From CAZGTQ01 sp964528575 (lineage in GTDB: Bacteria; Planctomycetota; UBA1135; GCA-002686595): 19,887 nt of DNA. Positions 1 through 6,759 of this stretch are shown in pieces. The stretch lies in NCBI GenBank assembly GCA_964528575.1, contig CAZGTQ010000055.1:1-19887 (forward strand), read 5' to 3'. Position numbers and translations under genes: made by a program. Each line of letters starts with the position of its first letter. The first letter of the stretch is position 1. The notes under the pieces were generated by a model. It was not told the origin of the DNA. It ran no database searches and worked only from the letters and a program-made list of their open reading frames with translations.

Positions 1-411
1 GCGCTGTACGAGATCGTGCTCGCGCAGCGCGGCGTCGCGCCCGACCTGCGCTACCAGCGCACGCCGCTCGAGCCGACCGACGCCGCGCGCTCGGGCGAGC
101 TGCTCACCGTCAAGCTGCGCTACAAGCAGCCCGACGGCGACGAGAGCGAGCTGATCGAGCACGCCGTCGTCGACTCGCACGCGACGCTGTGGGGCGCGAC
201 CGACGACTTCCGCTTCGCGGCCGCCGTCGCGGGCTTCGGACTGCTGCTGCGCGGGTCCGCGGACGCGGCGGCGCTCGACTGGGACGCGGTGCTCGAGCTC
301 GCGCAAGCGGGCCTGGGCGACGACGCGACCGGACGGCGCACCGACTTCGTCGACCTCGTGCGCAAGGCGCGCGCGCTCGCCGGCGGCGGCGAGCGAGCGG
401 CCGACCGTTGA
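1..411 (+). CDS. C-terminal part of YfbK-type vWA protein (DUF3520 region), 5' end outside window
   Basis: The reading frame is open from base 1 (reading ALYEIV) to a TGA at 409-411, giving the last 136 residues of a longer protein. The segment matches what I know of the C-terminal DUF3520 region of YfbK-like von Willebrand factor A proteins: an ALYEIV opening, a VKLRYKQPDGD strand, a DDFRFAAAVAGFGLLLR helix, and a closing LGDD...RTDFVDLVRKA segment. The vWA domain with its MIDAS metal site should lie upstream of base 1 and cannot be seen. Members are usually envelope proteins of unknown detailed role. Genes of this kind are often found beside an ECF sigma factor and an anti-sigma gene, as here, where the sigma gene follows after 84 bases. 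The family call is from recognition of conserved words, not from a search. Confidence 0.85.
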   Translation, partial: ALYEIVLAQRGVAPDLRYQRTPLEPTDAARSGELLTVKLRYKQPDGDESELIEHAVVDSHATLWGATDDFRFAAAVAGFGLLLRGSADAAALDWDAVLELAQAGLGDDATGRRTDFVDLVRKARALAGGGERAADR

Positions 412-495
412 ACGCCGGCGGACCGCGGGTCACGCTCTTGCGGCTCGCGCATAGCGTCCGGGGGTCTCCACGGCCTCGGACGCGACGCGCAGCCC

Positions 496-1119
496 ATGGA
501 ACGGCTCACGGTGACCCGACCTCCCTCCGCGGACGAGCGTTCGTCCTTCCCGGCCGAGCTGCGCGCCGCGCTCGCCCGCCGCGAGCCGGCCGCGCTGGCG
601 GCGTTCTTCGACGCGTTCTTCGAGCCGGTCTTCGCCTACGTCCACCGGCTCGTCGGCGCGCGCTGGGCCGAGGATCTCGTCCAGGAGATCTTCGTCCGCG
701 TCTACGAGCGGCTCGAGACGTACGACCACGAGCGCGAGCCGCGGCCCTGGCTCTTCTCGATCGCGACGAACCAGGTGCGCATGCACTGGCGCCGCGCGGG
801 CGTGCGCGACGCGGTGCGCGAGCGCGACGTCGACGCGGACAGTGCGCTCGCGCGCGCGGAAGGCGGGCCCGACGCGCCGCCGCTCGGCCTCGAGCGCCGC
901 GAGACCGCCGAGCGCCTGCGCGCGAGCGTGCGCGCGCTCCCCGAGGACCTGCGCATCGTCGTCGTGCTGCGCGCGTACGAGGGCCTGCCGTACCCCGAGA
1001 TCGGGCGCGCGCTCGACGTGTCGACCGTCGCGGTGCGCAAGCGCTACTCGCGCGCGCTCGGCCTCTTGCGCGAGGCGCTGCGCGAGCCGGACGTCGACCA
1101 GGCGCGAGGGACGCGATGA
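496..1119 (+). CDS. ECF-type RNA polymerase sigma factor
   Basis: A 207-residue sigma-70 family protein of the extracytoplasmic-function group, which directs RNA polymerase to a small regulon. Region 2 lies at about residues 35-98 and includes the core-binding AEDLVQEIFVRVY and the promoter-melting PWLFSIATNQVRMHWRR. Region 4 lies at about 145-200 and has the helix-turn-helix YPEIGRALDVSTVAVRKRYSRA. Length and domain order are normal for ECF factors. No clear Shine-Dalgarno precedes the ATG, so the start is chosen because it is the first ATG before region 2 that leaves a normal N-terminus. The stop overlaps the next start as ATGA, which fits a translationally coupled sigma and anti-sigma pair. 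Confidence 0.93.
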   Translation: MERLTVTRPPSADERSSFPAELRAALARREPAALAAFFDAFFEPVFAYVHRLVGARWAEDLVQEIFVRVYERLETYDHEREPRPWLFSIATNQVRMHWRRAGVRDAVRERDVDADSALARAEGGPDAPPLGLERRETAERLRASVRALPEDLRIVVVLRAYEGLPYPEIGRALDVSTVAVRKRYSRALGLLREALREPDVDQARGTR

Positions 1120-1877
1120 CCGACGAGCTGCGCCCGGAGGACGTCGCCGTCGAGCGCTCGCTGCGCGCGGAGCCGCGGCCCCGCGCCGACGCCGCGTTCC
1201 GCGCCGAGCTGCGCGCCGCGTTCGCGTCCGGCTTCGAGCGAGCGCGCCCCGCCGGCCGCCCCGCCGGCCGCGACCGCCGTCCGTGGATCGTCGGCGCGGT
1301 CGCGGCGGCCGCGCTCGTCGCGCTCACGCTGCTCGTCGTCGTGCAGGACGCGCCCGAGCTGCGTTTCGTCCCGCTCGCGAGCGAAGGTGGAGCGCGCGCG
1401 GCCGCGCTCGCAGCCGACCTGAACGCCGGACGCACGAGCACGGTCGCCGAGGTGGCGCTCGAAGTGCGCACGACCGAGGGGCTGCACGTGCGCGCGCTCC
1501 CCGGAGCGATCGTCGCGGGAAAGGTCGGCGTCGCCACGCTCGAGCTCGCGGTGCACGCCGGCGAAATCCTCGTGTGGACGCCGCACGACTACGCGGGCGC
1601 GCCGCTCGTCGTCGAGACGCGCGATACGCACATCGCGATGACGGGCACCGCGTTCTCGATCCTCGTCGACGACGCGCTGACGTGCGTGTGCGTGCTGCGC
1701 GGCGCGGTCTCGGTCGGAGCGCAGACCGTCGGCGCACAGGAGCGGTGCATCGCGTTCGCGAGCGGCGCTGCCCCCCGCTGCGAGGCCTTCGGGGCGCCCC
1801 AATCGCCCCTGGGGGCCGCCGAGGAGCCCCATCTGGCCCCTTTGCGGGACTGGACGCGAGAGCGCGAGGAGCCTTAG
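1116..1877 (+). CDS. FecR-like membrane protein, probable anti-sigma factor of the adjacent ECF sigma
   Basis: 253 residues. A charged cytoplasmic N-terminus (about 1-50) is followed by one membrane helix (about 52-72, WIVGAVAAAALVALTLLVVV). A FecR-like beta domain follows at about 105-205, with the typical order of a LELAVHAGEILV strand, LVVETRDTHIAMTGTAFSI, and a VCVLRGAVSVG strand. FecR proteins relay an envelope signal to a sigma factor and hold it inactive. The ATGA overlap with the sigma gene (shared bases 1116-1119) and a GAGGG about 6 bases before the ATG support this start. The N-terminus lacks an obvious zinc-binding HxxxCxxC anti-sigma motif, so sigma binding is inferred from gene order. 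The C-terminal 40 residues are low complexity. No TonB receptor or SusD-like gene is nearby. Confidence 0.82.
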   Translation: MTDELRPEDVAVERSLRAEPRPRADAAFRAELRAAFASGFERARPAGRPAGRDRRPWIVGAVAAAALVALTLLVVVQDAPELRFVPLASEGGARAAALAADLNAGRTSTVAEVALEVRTTEGLHVRALPGAIVAGKVGVATLELAVHAGEILVWTPHDYAGAPLVVETRDTHIAMTGTAFSILVDDALTCVCVLRGAVSVGAQTVGAQERCIAFASGAAPRCEAFGAPQSPLGAAEEPHLAPLRDWTREREEP

Positions 1878-1988
1878 TTCCGCCCGTTGAAACGTCTTCG
1901 CCCTGGCTTACGGAACCGGTTGGGCGAGGAGGCGGAACGATCGGCCGGGGAACCCTGCCAACGAACCGCCGAGCCTTCCACCTCTTGC

Positions 1989-2027
1989 GGGCCCCCTGCG
2001 TCCATCCTCCCGGACCGCGGGGGGCCC
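1989..2027. terminator. Strong GC hairpin between convergent genes, terminator-like
   Basis: Arms 1989-2000 and 2016-2027 pair over 12 positions, with one G-U wobble when read on the plus strand, around a 15-base loop. It lies between the FecR-like gene, which ends at 1877, and the convergent hydrolase gene, whose stop is at 2073. There is no T tract on either side, so it is not a canonical intrinsic terminator. It may instead stabilise 3' ends. The remaining bases of 1878-2072 show no gene. Confidence 0.5.
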
Positions 2028-2072
2028 CACGCCCCCTGCCGAACGAAGCTCCCGCGACATCAGCGCGCGACT

Positions 2073-2915
2073 TCAGCGCAACGGGAACACGATGAAGTCG
2101 TCGCGCACGACGCGCTCCGGCTCGTTCCCCATCGCGTGCAGCACGTCGCGCAGCTCGAAGAGGTGCGCGAGCTCGAGCTCGAGCCGCCGCTCGTGCGGAT
2201 GCGTCTGAGCGTTCATCGCGAAGTCGACTCCGGGCGTTGCCGTCATCTCGACGTGCGCACCGAGGATCCAGCGCACCGGCCGCTCGCGCACGAGCTCGCA
2301 CAGGCGGTCGACGCTCGCGCGGAACGCGGGGAAGTCGCGCACGTACAGCCGTCCCGGGTAGAGCGTGTCGCCCGTGAGCAGGAGCTCGGTGCGCCGGTCG
2401 TAGAACGCGACGCTCGACGCTTCGTGTCCCGGGATCGGCACGACCTCGACGACGCGCCCGCCCAGATCGATCGAGCCCCTGTCGAGCGGCCAGTGCGCGA
2501 TGCCGAACGCGCGCGCGACGTCGGCCGGCGCGAGCCCGACGACCGTCGTGTGCGGCCGCGCGGCGAGCTCCTCGTCGCCCGCGACGTGGTCGCCGTGCGC
2601 GTGCGAGTGCGCGACAACGAGCTCCGCCACGCCGCGCTCGGCGAGCAGCGCGTCGACCGTCGCGCGCAGCGGCACGCCGCCCGCGCCGGTGTCGACGAGC
2701 AGCGCGCGCCGCTCGCCGACGATCAGGTACAGGAACGGCGCCTCGAAGTCGGTGCGCACCGATTGGCGCAGGATCACGACGCCGTCGCCGTAGTCGTGCA
2801 CCTGGAACGCGGGCTCGGCGGGGTCCGTGCCGTCGATCCAACGCGCGGGCAGCTCGCGCGGCGCCGTGCTCGCGCATGCCGCGCCGAGCGCCGCTGCGAT
2901 CGCGAATCGCTTCAT
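2073..2915 (-). CDS. Metallo-beta-lactamase-fold hydrolase, exported, last gene of the B12 uptake operon
   Basis: 280 residues. The metal-binding motif HSHAHGDH is at 103-110. Further ligands are PGH at 162-164 (H164), TGD at 181-183 (D183) and GAH at 219-221 (H221). This is a complete two-metal site of the glyoxalase II / MBL superfamily. The N-terminus MKRFAIAAALGAAC looks like a short signal peptide with an imperfect lipobox (GAAC), so the protein may be a lipoprotein or periplasmic. The start is supported by GAGGAGGAG 5-6 bases upstream and an ATGA overlap with the ATPase gene. A much longer upstream extension is antisense-type low-complexity sequence and was not used. The substrate is unknown. 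Its position as third gene behind a cobalamin riboswitch suggests a role in corrinoid use, but that is inference. Confidence 0.88.
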   Translation of the reverse strand: MKRFAIAAALGAACASTAPRELPARWIDGTDPAEPAFQVHDYGDGVVILRQSVRTDFEAPFLYLIVGERRALLVDTGAGGVPLRATVDALLAERGVAELVVAHSHAHGDHVAGDEELAARPHTTVVGLAPADVARAFGIAHWPLDRGSIDLGGRVVEVVPIPGHEASSVAFYDRRTELLLTGDTLYPGRLYVRDFPAFRASVDRLCELVRERPVRWILGAHVEMTATPGVDFAMNAQTHPHERRLELELAHLFELRDVLHAMGNEPERVVRDDFIVFPLR

Positions 2916-3724
2916 CCGCTCTCCTCCTCGGCCGGCTGCAGCCACGGGACGACGAACGGCCGCTCGCCCGCGCCGCCCGGGCCGGGCAGGCGTCCGTACG
3001 CGAGATGGCGGCCGTAGACGGGCTCGAGCACGTCGCGCCGCAGCACGTCCTCGACGCCGCCGTGCGCGACGACGCAGCCGTCCGCGAGCAGCGCGATGCG
3101 CGACGCGAACTGGCTCGCGAGGTTGAGCTCGTGCGTGACGACGAGCACCGTGCGCCCCTCGGCGCACAGCCGCGCGAGCAGCGCGAAGGCCTGGACCTGG
3201 TGCTCGGGGTCGAGCGAGCTCGTGGGCTCGTCGACGAGCAGGAGCTCCGCCTCCTGCGCGAGCGCGCGCGCGATCAGAACGCGCTGGCGCTGGCCGCCCG
3301 AGAGCTCCTCGAGCGCGCGCTCCGCGAGGTCGGTCACGTCGGCGTCGGCGAGCGCGCTTCGGACGGCCGCGCGATCGGCGCTCGAGCTGCGCCGCCAGCG
3401 GTCGAGGTGCGCGTAGCGGCCGCCGCCCACGAAGCTCGCGACCGAGGTCTGCGGGAGCGCGTGCAGGAACTGCGGAACGACGGCGATTCGCCGGGCGCGC
3501 TCGCGCGGCGCGATGCGCGCGACGGGCCGGCCGTCGAGCGCGACGCGGCCGGCGTCGGGCGCGACGAGGCCCGCGAAGAGCTTGAGCAGCGTGCTCTTGC
3601 CCGCGCCGTTGGGGCCGATGACGAGGAGCAGCTCGCCCGCGTGCGCGGCGAGGCTCACGCCCTGCACCGCGCGCACGCCGCCGGCGTACGCGAACGCGGC
3701 CTCCTGCGCCTCGAGCCGCGTCAC
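2912..3724 (-). CDS. btuD: ABC transporter ATP-binding protein, cobalamin/iron-siderophore type
   Basis: 270 residues. It has a complete set of ATPase motifs: Walker A GPNGAGKST (37-45), Q-loop Q85 in VVPQ, signature LSGGQRQR (141-148), Walker B LLLVDEP (161-167) with SSLD as D-loop, and H-loop H198. Order and length match the BtuD/FecE/HmuV group, which powers vitamin B12, haem or ferric-siderophore import at the inner membrane. The GTG start forms a GTGA overlap with the permease stop. A second GTG at 3727 sits at slightly better distance from a GGGAG, so the start could be one codon earlier. The 3' end overlaps the hydrolase start. The cobalamin assignment comes from the upstream riboswitch, because sequence alone does not separate B12 from siderophore systems. 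Confidence 0.92.
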   Translation of the reverse strand: MTRLEAQEAAFAYAGGVRAVQGVSLAAHAGELLLVIGPNGAGKSTLLKLFAGLVAPDAGRVALDGRPVARIAPRERARRIAVVPQFLHALPQTSVASFVGGGRYAHLDRWRRSSSADRAAVRSALADADVTDLAERALEELSGGQRQRVLIARALAQEAELLLVDEPTSSLDPEHQVQAFALLARLCAEGRTVLVVTHELNLASQFASRIALLADGCVVAHGGVEDVLRRDVLEPVYGRHLAYGRLPGPGGAGERPFVVPWLQPAEEESG

Positions 3725-4827
3725 CACGTCCGCATCTCCCGCCGACTGCGCACGAGCAGCGCGAGGAACAGCGGCCCGCCCACCATCGACATCATCACGC
3801 CTGGCTGGAGCATCGCGTTGCCGAGCAGCGCGTGCTGGATCACGTCGGCGCCGAGCAAGAACACCGGTCCGCCGACGAGCGTCAGCGGGAGCAGCGCGCG
3901 GTTCGACGTGCCGCTGAGCAGGCGCAAGACGTGCGGCACGACGAGACCGACGAACGCGATCTGCCCCGCGACCGCGACCGCCACCGACGCGGCGAGCGCG
4001 GCGGCGACGAGCACGAGCAGCTTGACGCGCCCCGCGTTCACGCCGAGCGCTTCCGCGTCGTCCTCGCCGCCCGCGAAGAGGTCGAGCTCGAGCCCGACGA
4101 ACGGGATGATCGTCGCGGCGAGCGCGAGCCCGACCCACAGCAGGTTGACCTGCGCCGGCGAGCGATCGTCGAGCGTGCCGAACGTCCACGCGAGGATGGC
4201 GCGCGAGATCTCGAAGTCGGCGAGCGTCAGCGACTGCACCGCCGCCATGAGCCCGCCCAGGCACATGTTGATCGCGACGCCGACGAGCAAGAGCGTCGGC
4301 ACCGAGATGCGCCCGCCCGTGGTCGCGATCGTCGCGACGAGCAGCGCGACGGCGAGCGCCCCGCAGAAGCCGAACGCGGTGACGAGCACGGGCGCGAGCC
4401 CCGCGCTCTGCGCCGCGACGATCGCGGGCCCGTACCCGCCGAGGACGAGGATCGCGAGCGACGCTCCGAACGCCGCGCCGCTCGTGATGCCGAGCACGGA
4501 CGGCGAGGCGAGCCCGTTGCGGAACAGGCCCTGGAGCAGTGCTCCGGAGTACGCGAGCGCCGCGCCGACGCCGAGCGCGACGAGCGTGCGGCGCAGGCGG
4601 ATCTCGACGATGCTCTGGAGGCTTCCGTCGAGCTCTTGGGCGACGCCGAGCGACGCGAGCACGCCGCGCGCGGACACCGACAGCGGGTGCGCGCCCAGAG
4701 GCCCCGTGCGCACCGACTGGACGACGAGCGCGGCGAGCAGCAGGGCGAGCAACGCTCCGAGCAGCGGCGCGGGGATGCGGGTGACGCGCGCCGCGGCCGG
4801 CGAATCTGGGATGGTGGTCGAGCCCAT
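3721..4827 (-). CDS. btuC: FecCD/BtuC family ABC transporter permease
   Basis: 368 residues with about ten hydrophobic segments, as expected for the BtuC/FecCD permeases that form the B12 or siderophore channel. Family landmarks visible are an RLRRTLVALGVGAALAYSG segment near residue 80, LASPSVLGITSGAAFGA, a DDAEALGVN stretch that resembles the coupling-helix region contacting the ATPase, and a conserved IAFVGLVVPHVLR near residue 300. It is first in a three-gene minus-strand operon and the only gene directly behind the cobalamin riboswitch. The ATG has a GGAAAGGA stretch about 10 bases upstream. The N-terminus has a short soluble lead of about 15 residues, so a slightly later start is possible. 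Confidence 0.93.
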   Translation of the reverse strand: MGSTTIPDSPAAARVTRIPAPLLGALLALLLAALVVQSVRTGPLGAHPLSVSARGVLASLGVAQELDGSLQSIVEIRLRRTLVALGVGAALAYSGALLQGLFRNGLASPSVLGITSGAAFGASLAILVLGGYGPAIVAAQSAGLAPVLVTAFGFCGALAVALLVATIATTGGRISVPTLLLVGVAINMCLGGLMAAVQSLTLADFEISRAILAWTFGTLDDRSPAQVNLLWVGLALAATIIPFVGLELDLFAGGEDDAEALGVNAGRVKLLVLVAAALAASVAVAVAGQIAFVGLVVPHVLRLLSGTSNRALLPLTLVGGPVFLLGADVIQHALLGNAMLQPGVMMSMVGGPLFLALLVRSRREMRTW

Positions 4828-4837
4828 GGAGCGCTGT

Positions 4838-4853
4838 TCCTTTCCTCGAAGGA
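4838..4853 (-). promoter_or_regulatory. Small hairpin covering the btuC ribosome binding site
   Basis: Read on the minus strand, TCCTT and AAGGA (plus-strand blocks 4849-4853 and 4838-4842) can pair around a six-base loop. The AAGGA arm is the likely Shine-Dalgarno of the permease gene. It lies in the 43-base linker between the riboswitch 3' end and the ATG, where an expression platform is expected. The stem is short and its role is inference. Confidence 0.35.
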
Positions 4854-4870
4854 GTCGCGGCTGCCCCCCC

Positions 4871-5066
4871 GGCGCGGGTGTTCTGGCTCTCGGATCGACC
4901 TCGGGCCGCCCCTTCCCACTCCGCTCGATCAGCGAATCAGATTCGCGAATCGACTGGCGAAGCAGTGGACCTGGCGGCCTTCGTCCCCGATCACAGCGGC
5001 GGGACCGCGGTGGATTCGCACCACCTTCCCCGGCGCAAGGAGGAGGGCGTGAGCATCGGGAGCGCC
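4871..5066 (-). promoter_or_regulatory. Cobalamin riboswitch (B12 element)
   Basis: On the minus strand the conserved cobalamin aptamer blocks occur in order. GGGGAAGG is followed by a stem GGTGG-TGCGAAT-CCACC (5025 down to 5009). Then come GCGGTCCC, the B12-box core GCCGCTGTGA (5000-4991), CCACTG (4968-4963), and AGTGGGAAGG (4920-4911). The 3' block GAGAGCCAGAACACC spans 4891-4877. An outer stem can form between GGCGC (5066-5062) and GCGCC (4875-4871). The total of about 196 bases is normal for the family, and the peripheral arms include a palindrome at 4940-4951. Such elements bind adenosyl- or related cobalamin and reduce expression of the downstream gene, here the permease-ATPase-hydrolase operon. 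Boundaries are by hand folding. Confidence 0.9.
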
Positions 5067-5080
5067 TCGGCGCGTGTCAA
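5052..5080 (-). promoter_or_regulatory. Possible sigma-70-type promoter for the riboswitch transcript
   Basis: An exact TTGACA lies at 5080-5075 on the minus strand, followed after 17 bases by GATGCT (5057-5052), a partial match to TATAAT. The match is good for such GC-rich DNA. However, transcription starting near 5045 would leave out the proposed 5' strand of the outer riboswitch stem, so either the stem or the promoter call is wrong. Confidence 0.3.
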
Positions 5081-5113
5081 GCCGCGCGCGAGCGACTACG
5101 TTCTCCGGCCCGC

Positions 5114-6088
5114 ATGTCCCGCGTCCCCCGCACCCTCGTCGTCCTCGCGCTGCTCGCTCTGCCGGCGCTCGTGTGGCTGCTCGTCTCGCGCACGTCCGAG
5201 CGCGCCGCGTCGCGCGGCCTCGTCGTGCCCGAGCCGGGCTTTCCGATGCTCGTGCGCTCGCCCGACCACGTCGAGCACACCCTGTCCGAGCGGCCGGAGC
5301 GGATCCTGCCGGGCAACGCGGCCGTGCTCGACCTCTTGACCGAGCTCGTCGAGCCCGAGCGCGTCGCCGCCGTGCCCAAGCAGGCCGCGGACTACTCGTG
5401 CCTGCCGGAGCTCGGCCCCGCGTGGCAGGGCCTGCCGGTGCTCGAGACGTTCACGGCGGAGCCGATCCTCGGCGCGCGCCCCGACCTCGTCGTCACGCAC
5501 AGTTGGCACGACCCGAACACGGTGGCGACCGTGCGCGCCAACGGGGTTCCGGTGATCGTGTTCCCCGTCGCGGGCACGTACGACGAGCTGCGCGAGTCGA
5601 TCCGCCTGCTCGGCCGGCTGGTCGGCGCGGACGAGCGGGCGGAGCTGTTGATCGCGCAGTGCGACGCGCGGCGCGACGCGCTGCTCGCGTCGGCGGACGA
5701 GCGGCGCGGCGTGCGCGCGCTCAGCTACACGAACTTCAGCTCGGGCGGCTGGACAGCGGGCGCCCGCACGACGGCGGACATCGTCTTCCGTCTCGCCGGC
5801 ATCGTGAACGCCGCGGCGGAAGCGGGCATGGTCGACCACGTCCAGGTGACGTTCGAGCAGCTCTACGCGATCGACCCGGACGTGATCGTCGTCGGCGCGG
5901 ACGACCACGAGACCGCGACGAGCGCGACGGGCGCGTTCCTGCGCCGCGAGCGCGCGCTCGCCGAGCTGAGCGCCGTGCGCGCGGGCCGCATCGTCGTGCT
6001 CCCCGACAAGCTGCACTCGACGACGTCGCACTACATGCTCGACGCGGCGGAAGAGCTCGCGGCGAAGCTCGACGCGCTCGACGAGTGA
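5114..6088 (+). CDS. btuF: Periplasmic substrate-binding protein of cobalamin/Fe-siderophore type, membrane-anchored
   Basis: 324 residues. An N-terminal hydrophobic segment (about 7-25) acts as signal or anchor and has no lipobox cysteine, so a membrane-tethered protein is likely. The body has class III binding-protein landmarks: PERILPGNAAVLDLLTEL (about 61-78), LVEPERVAAV, an ILGARPDLVV strand reporting the first lobe, a VPVIVFP linker region and a long connecting helix near 170-200, then a second lobe ending in a DAAEELAAKL helix. BtuF-type proteins deliver B12 to BtuCD. The start is the first ATG giving a signal-like N-terminus, and there is no clear Shine-Dalgarno. The gene is divergent from the permease operon, so it lies outside the riboswitch transcript. 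It ends 11 bases from the convergent acetyltransferase gene. Confidence 0.85.
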   Translation: MSRVPRTLVVLALLALPALVWLLVSRTSERAASRGLVVPEPGFPMLVRSPDHVEHTLSERPERILPGNAAVLDLLTELVEPERVAAVPKQAADYSCLPELGPAWQGLPVLETFTAEPILGARPDLVVTHSWHDPNTVATVRANGVPVIVFPVAGTYDELRESIRLLGRLVGADERAELLIAQCDARRDALLASADERRGVRALSYTNFSSGGWTAGARTTADIVFRLAGIVNAAAEAGMVDHVQVTFEQLYAIDPDVIVVGADDHETATSATGAFLRRERALAELSAVRAGRIVVLPDKLHSTTSHYMLDAAEELAAKLDALDE

Positions 6089-6099
6089 GCTAGCGCGGG

Positions 6100-6759
6100 C
6101 TACGGCATGGCGACGCGGTAGGCGCCGCTCTCGAAGCCGACCACGCGGCCGCCGGTGCCGACGAGCGGCGCGAGGCGCGCGCGCAGGTGCTCGAGCCGCT
6201 CCGCCGCGGGCTGCTCGGCGCGCGGCAGCGGGACGGTGACGACGTCGCCGCCGGGAAGCGGCGAGCGCTCGGCGTGCACGGGGATGTGCAAAGTCGCGTG
6301 CAAGCGGTCGGTCGGCACGGCGGATGCCTCGAGCGGTCCGTAGCAGTCGGCGATCCACGCGTCGCCGACCGCGCCGATGCGCTCGATGTAGAAGCGCGCG
6401 TTGGCCGCGACGAGCGGGTCGAACGTCCACGTCACGCGCCGCTGCCCGACCGACGCGGCGCGCAGGAGCCGCTCGCCGAGCCCCCGTCCGCGGCGCTCGG
6501 CGCGCACCGCGAGCATATGGACGTGGCGGAACGCTCCAGCGTCGTCGTGGCCGGCGAAGGCCCAGAGCGCGGCGTCGAGCTCGCCGGGCGCGTCGCTCGC
6601 GCCGAAGCACGCGCCGCCGGCGAGGAGCGAGCCGCGCAGATCGGTTAGGCTCGGCACGGGCGCGCCGAAGACGGCGGCGAAGACGCGCCGCGCGGCCTCG
6701 AGCTCGGCGCGCGTCGCCAGCGCGCGCGGCTCCTCGCTCGCTCGCACTCTCCCTCGCAC
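6100..6759 (-). CDS. GNAT-family acetyltransferase, COG3375-like
   Basis: 219 residues with a GTG start that shares one base with the stop of the upstream propeller gene (TAGTG). The acetyl-CoA pyrophosphate-binding segment is HMLAVRAERRGRGLG (81-95), containing the RxxGxG pattern. Downstream, VTWTFDPLVAANARFY (109-124), IGAVGDAWIADCYGPL and PTDRLHATLHI match the characteristic order of the COG3375 predicted acetyltransferases (FDPL, N.R, YG, DRL). The substrate is unknown. A second GTG at 6747 is four codons downstream. Coupling to a secreted structural protein is odd for a cytoplasmic enzyme and may only reflect tight packing. Confidence 0.8.
   Translation of the reverse strand: MRGRVRASEEPRALATRAELEAARRVFAAVFGAPVPSLTDLRGSLLAGGACFGASDAPGELDAALWAFAGHDDAGAFRHVHMLAVRAERRGRGLGERLLRAASVGQRRVTWTFDPLVAANARFYIERIGAVGDAWIADCYGPLEASAVPTDRLHATLHIPVHAERSPLPGGDVVTVPLPRAEQPAAERLEHLRARLAPLVGTGGRVVGFESGAYRVAMP

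Noticed and set aside
506..1537. Minus-strand open frame opposite the sigma factor and FecR-like genes
   Set aside because: It encodes Arg/Ala/Ser-rich sequence, and the opposite strand carries complete sigma regions 2 and 4.
2876..5113. Long plus-strand open frame running across the B12 permease and ATPase genes into btuF
   Set aside because: It is antisense to two well-recognised ABC genes and the riboswitch. It encodes Arg/Ala/Ser-rich sequence with no motifs. The high GC content keeps the frame free of stops. Only the part from 5114 is real.
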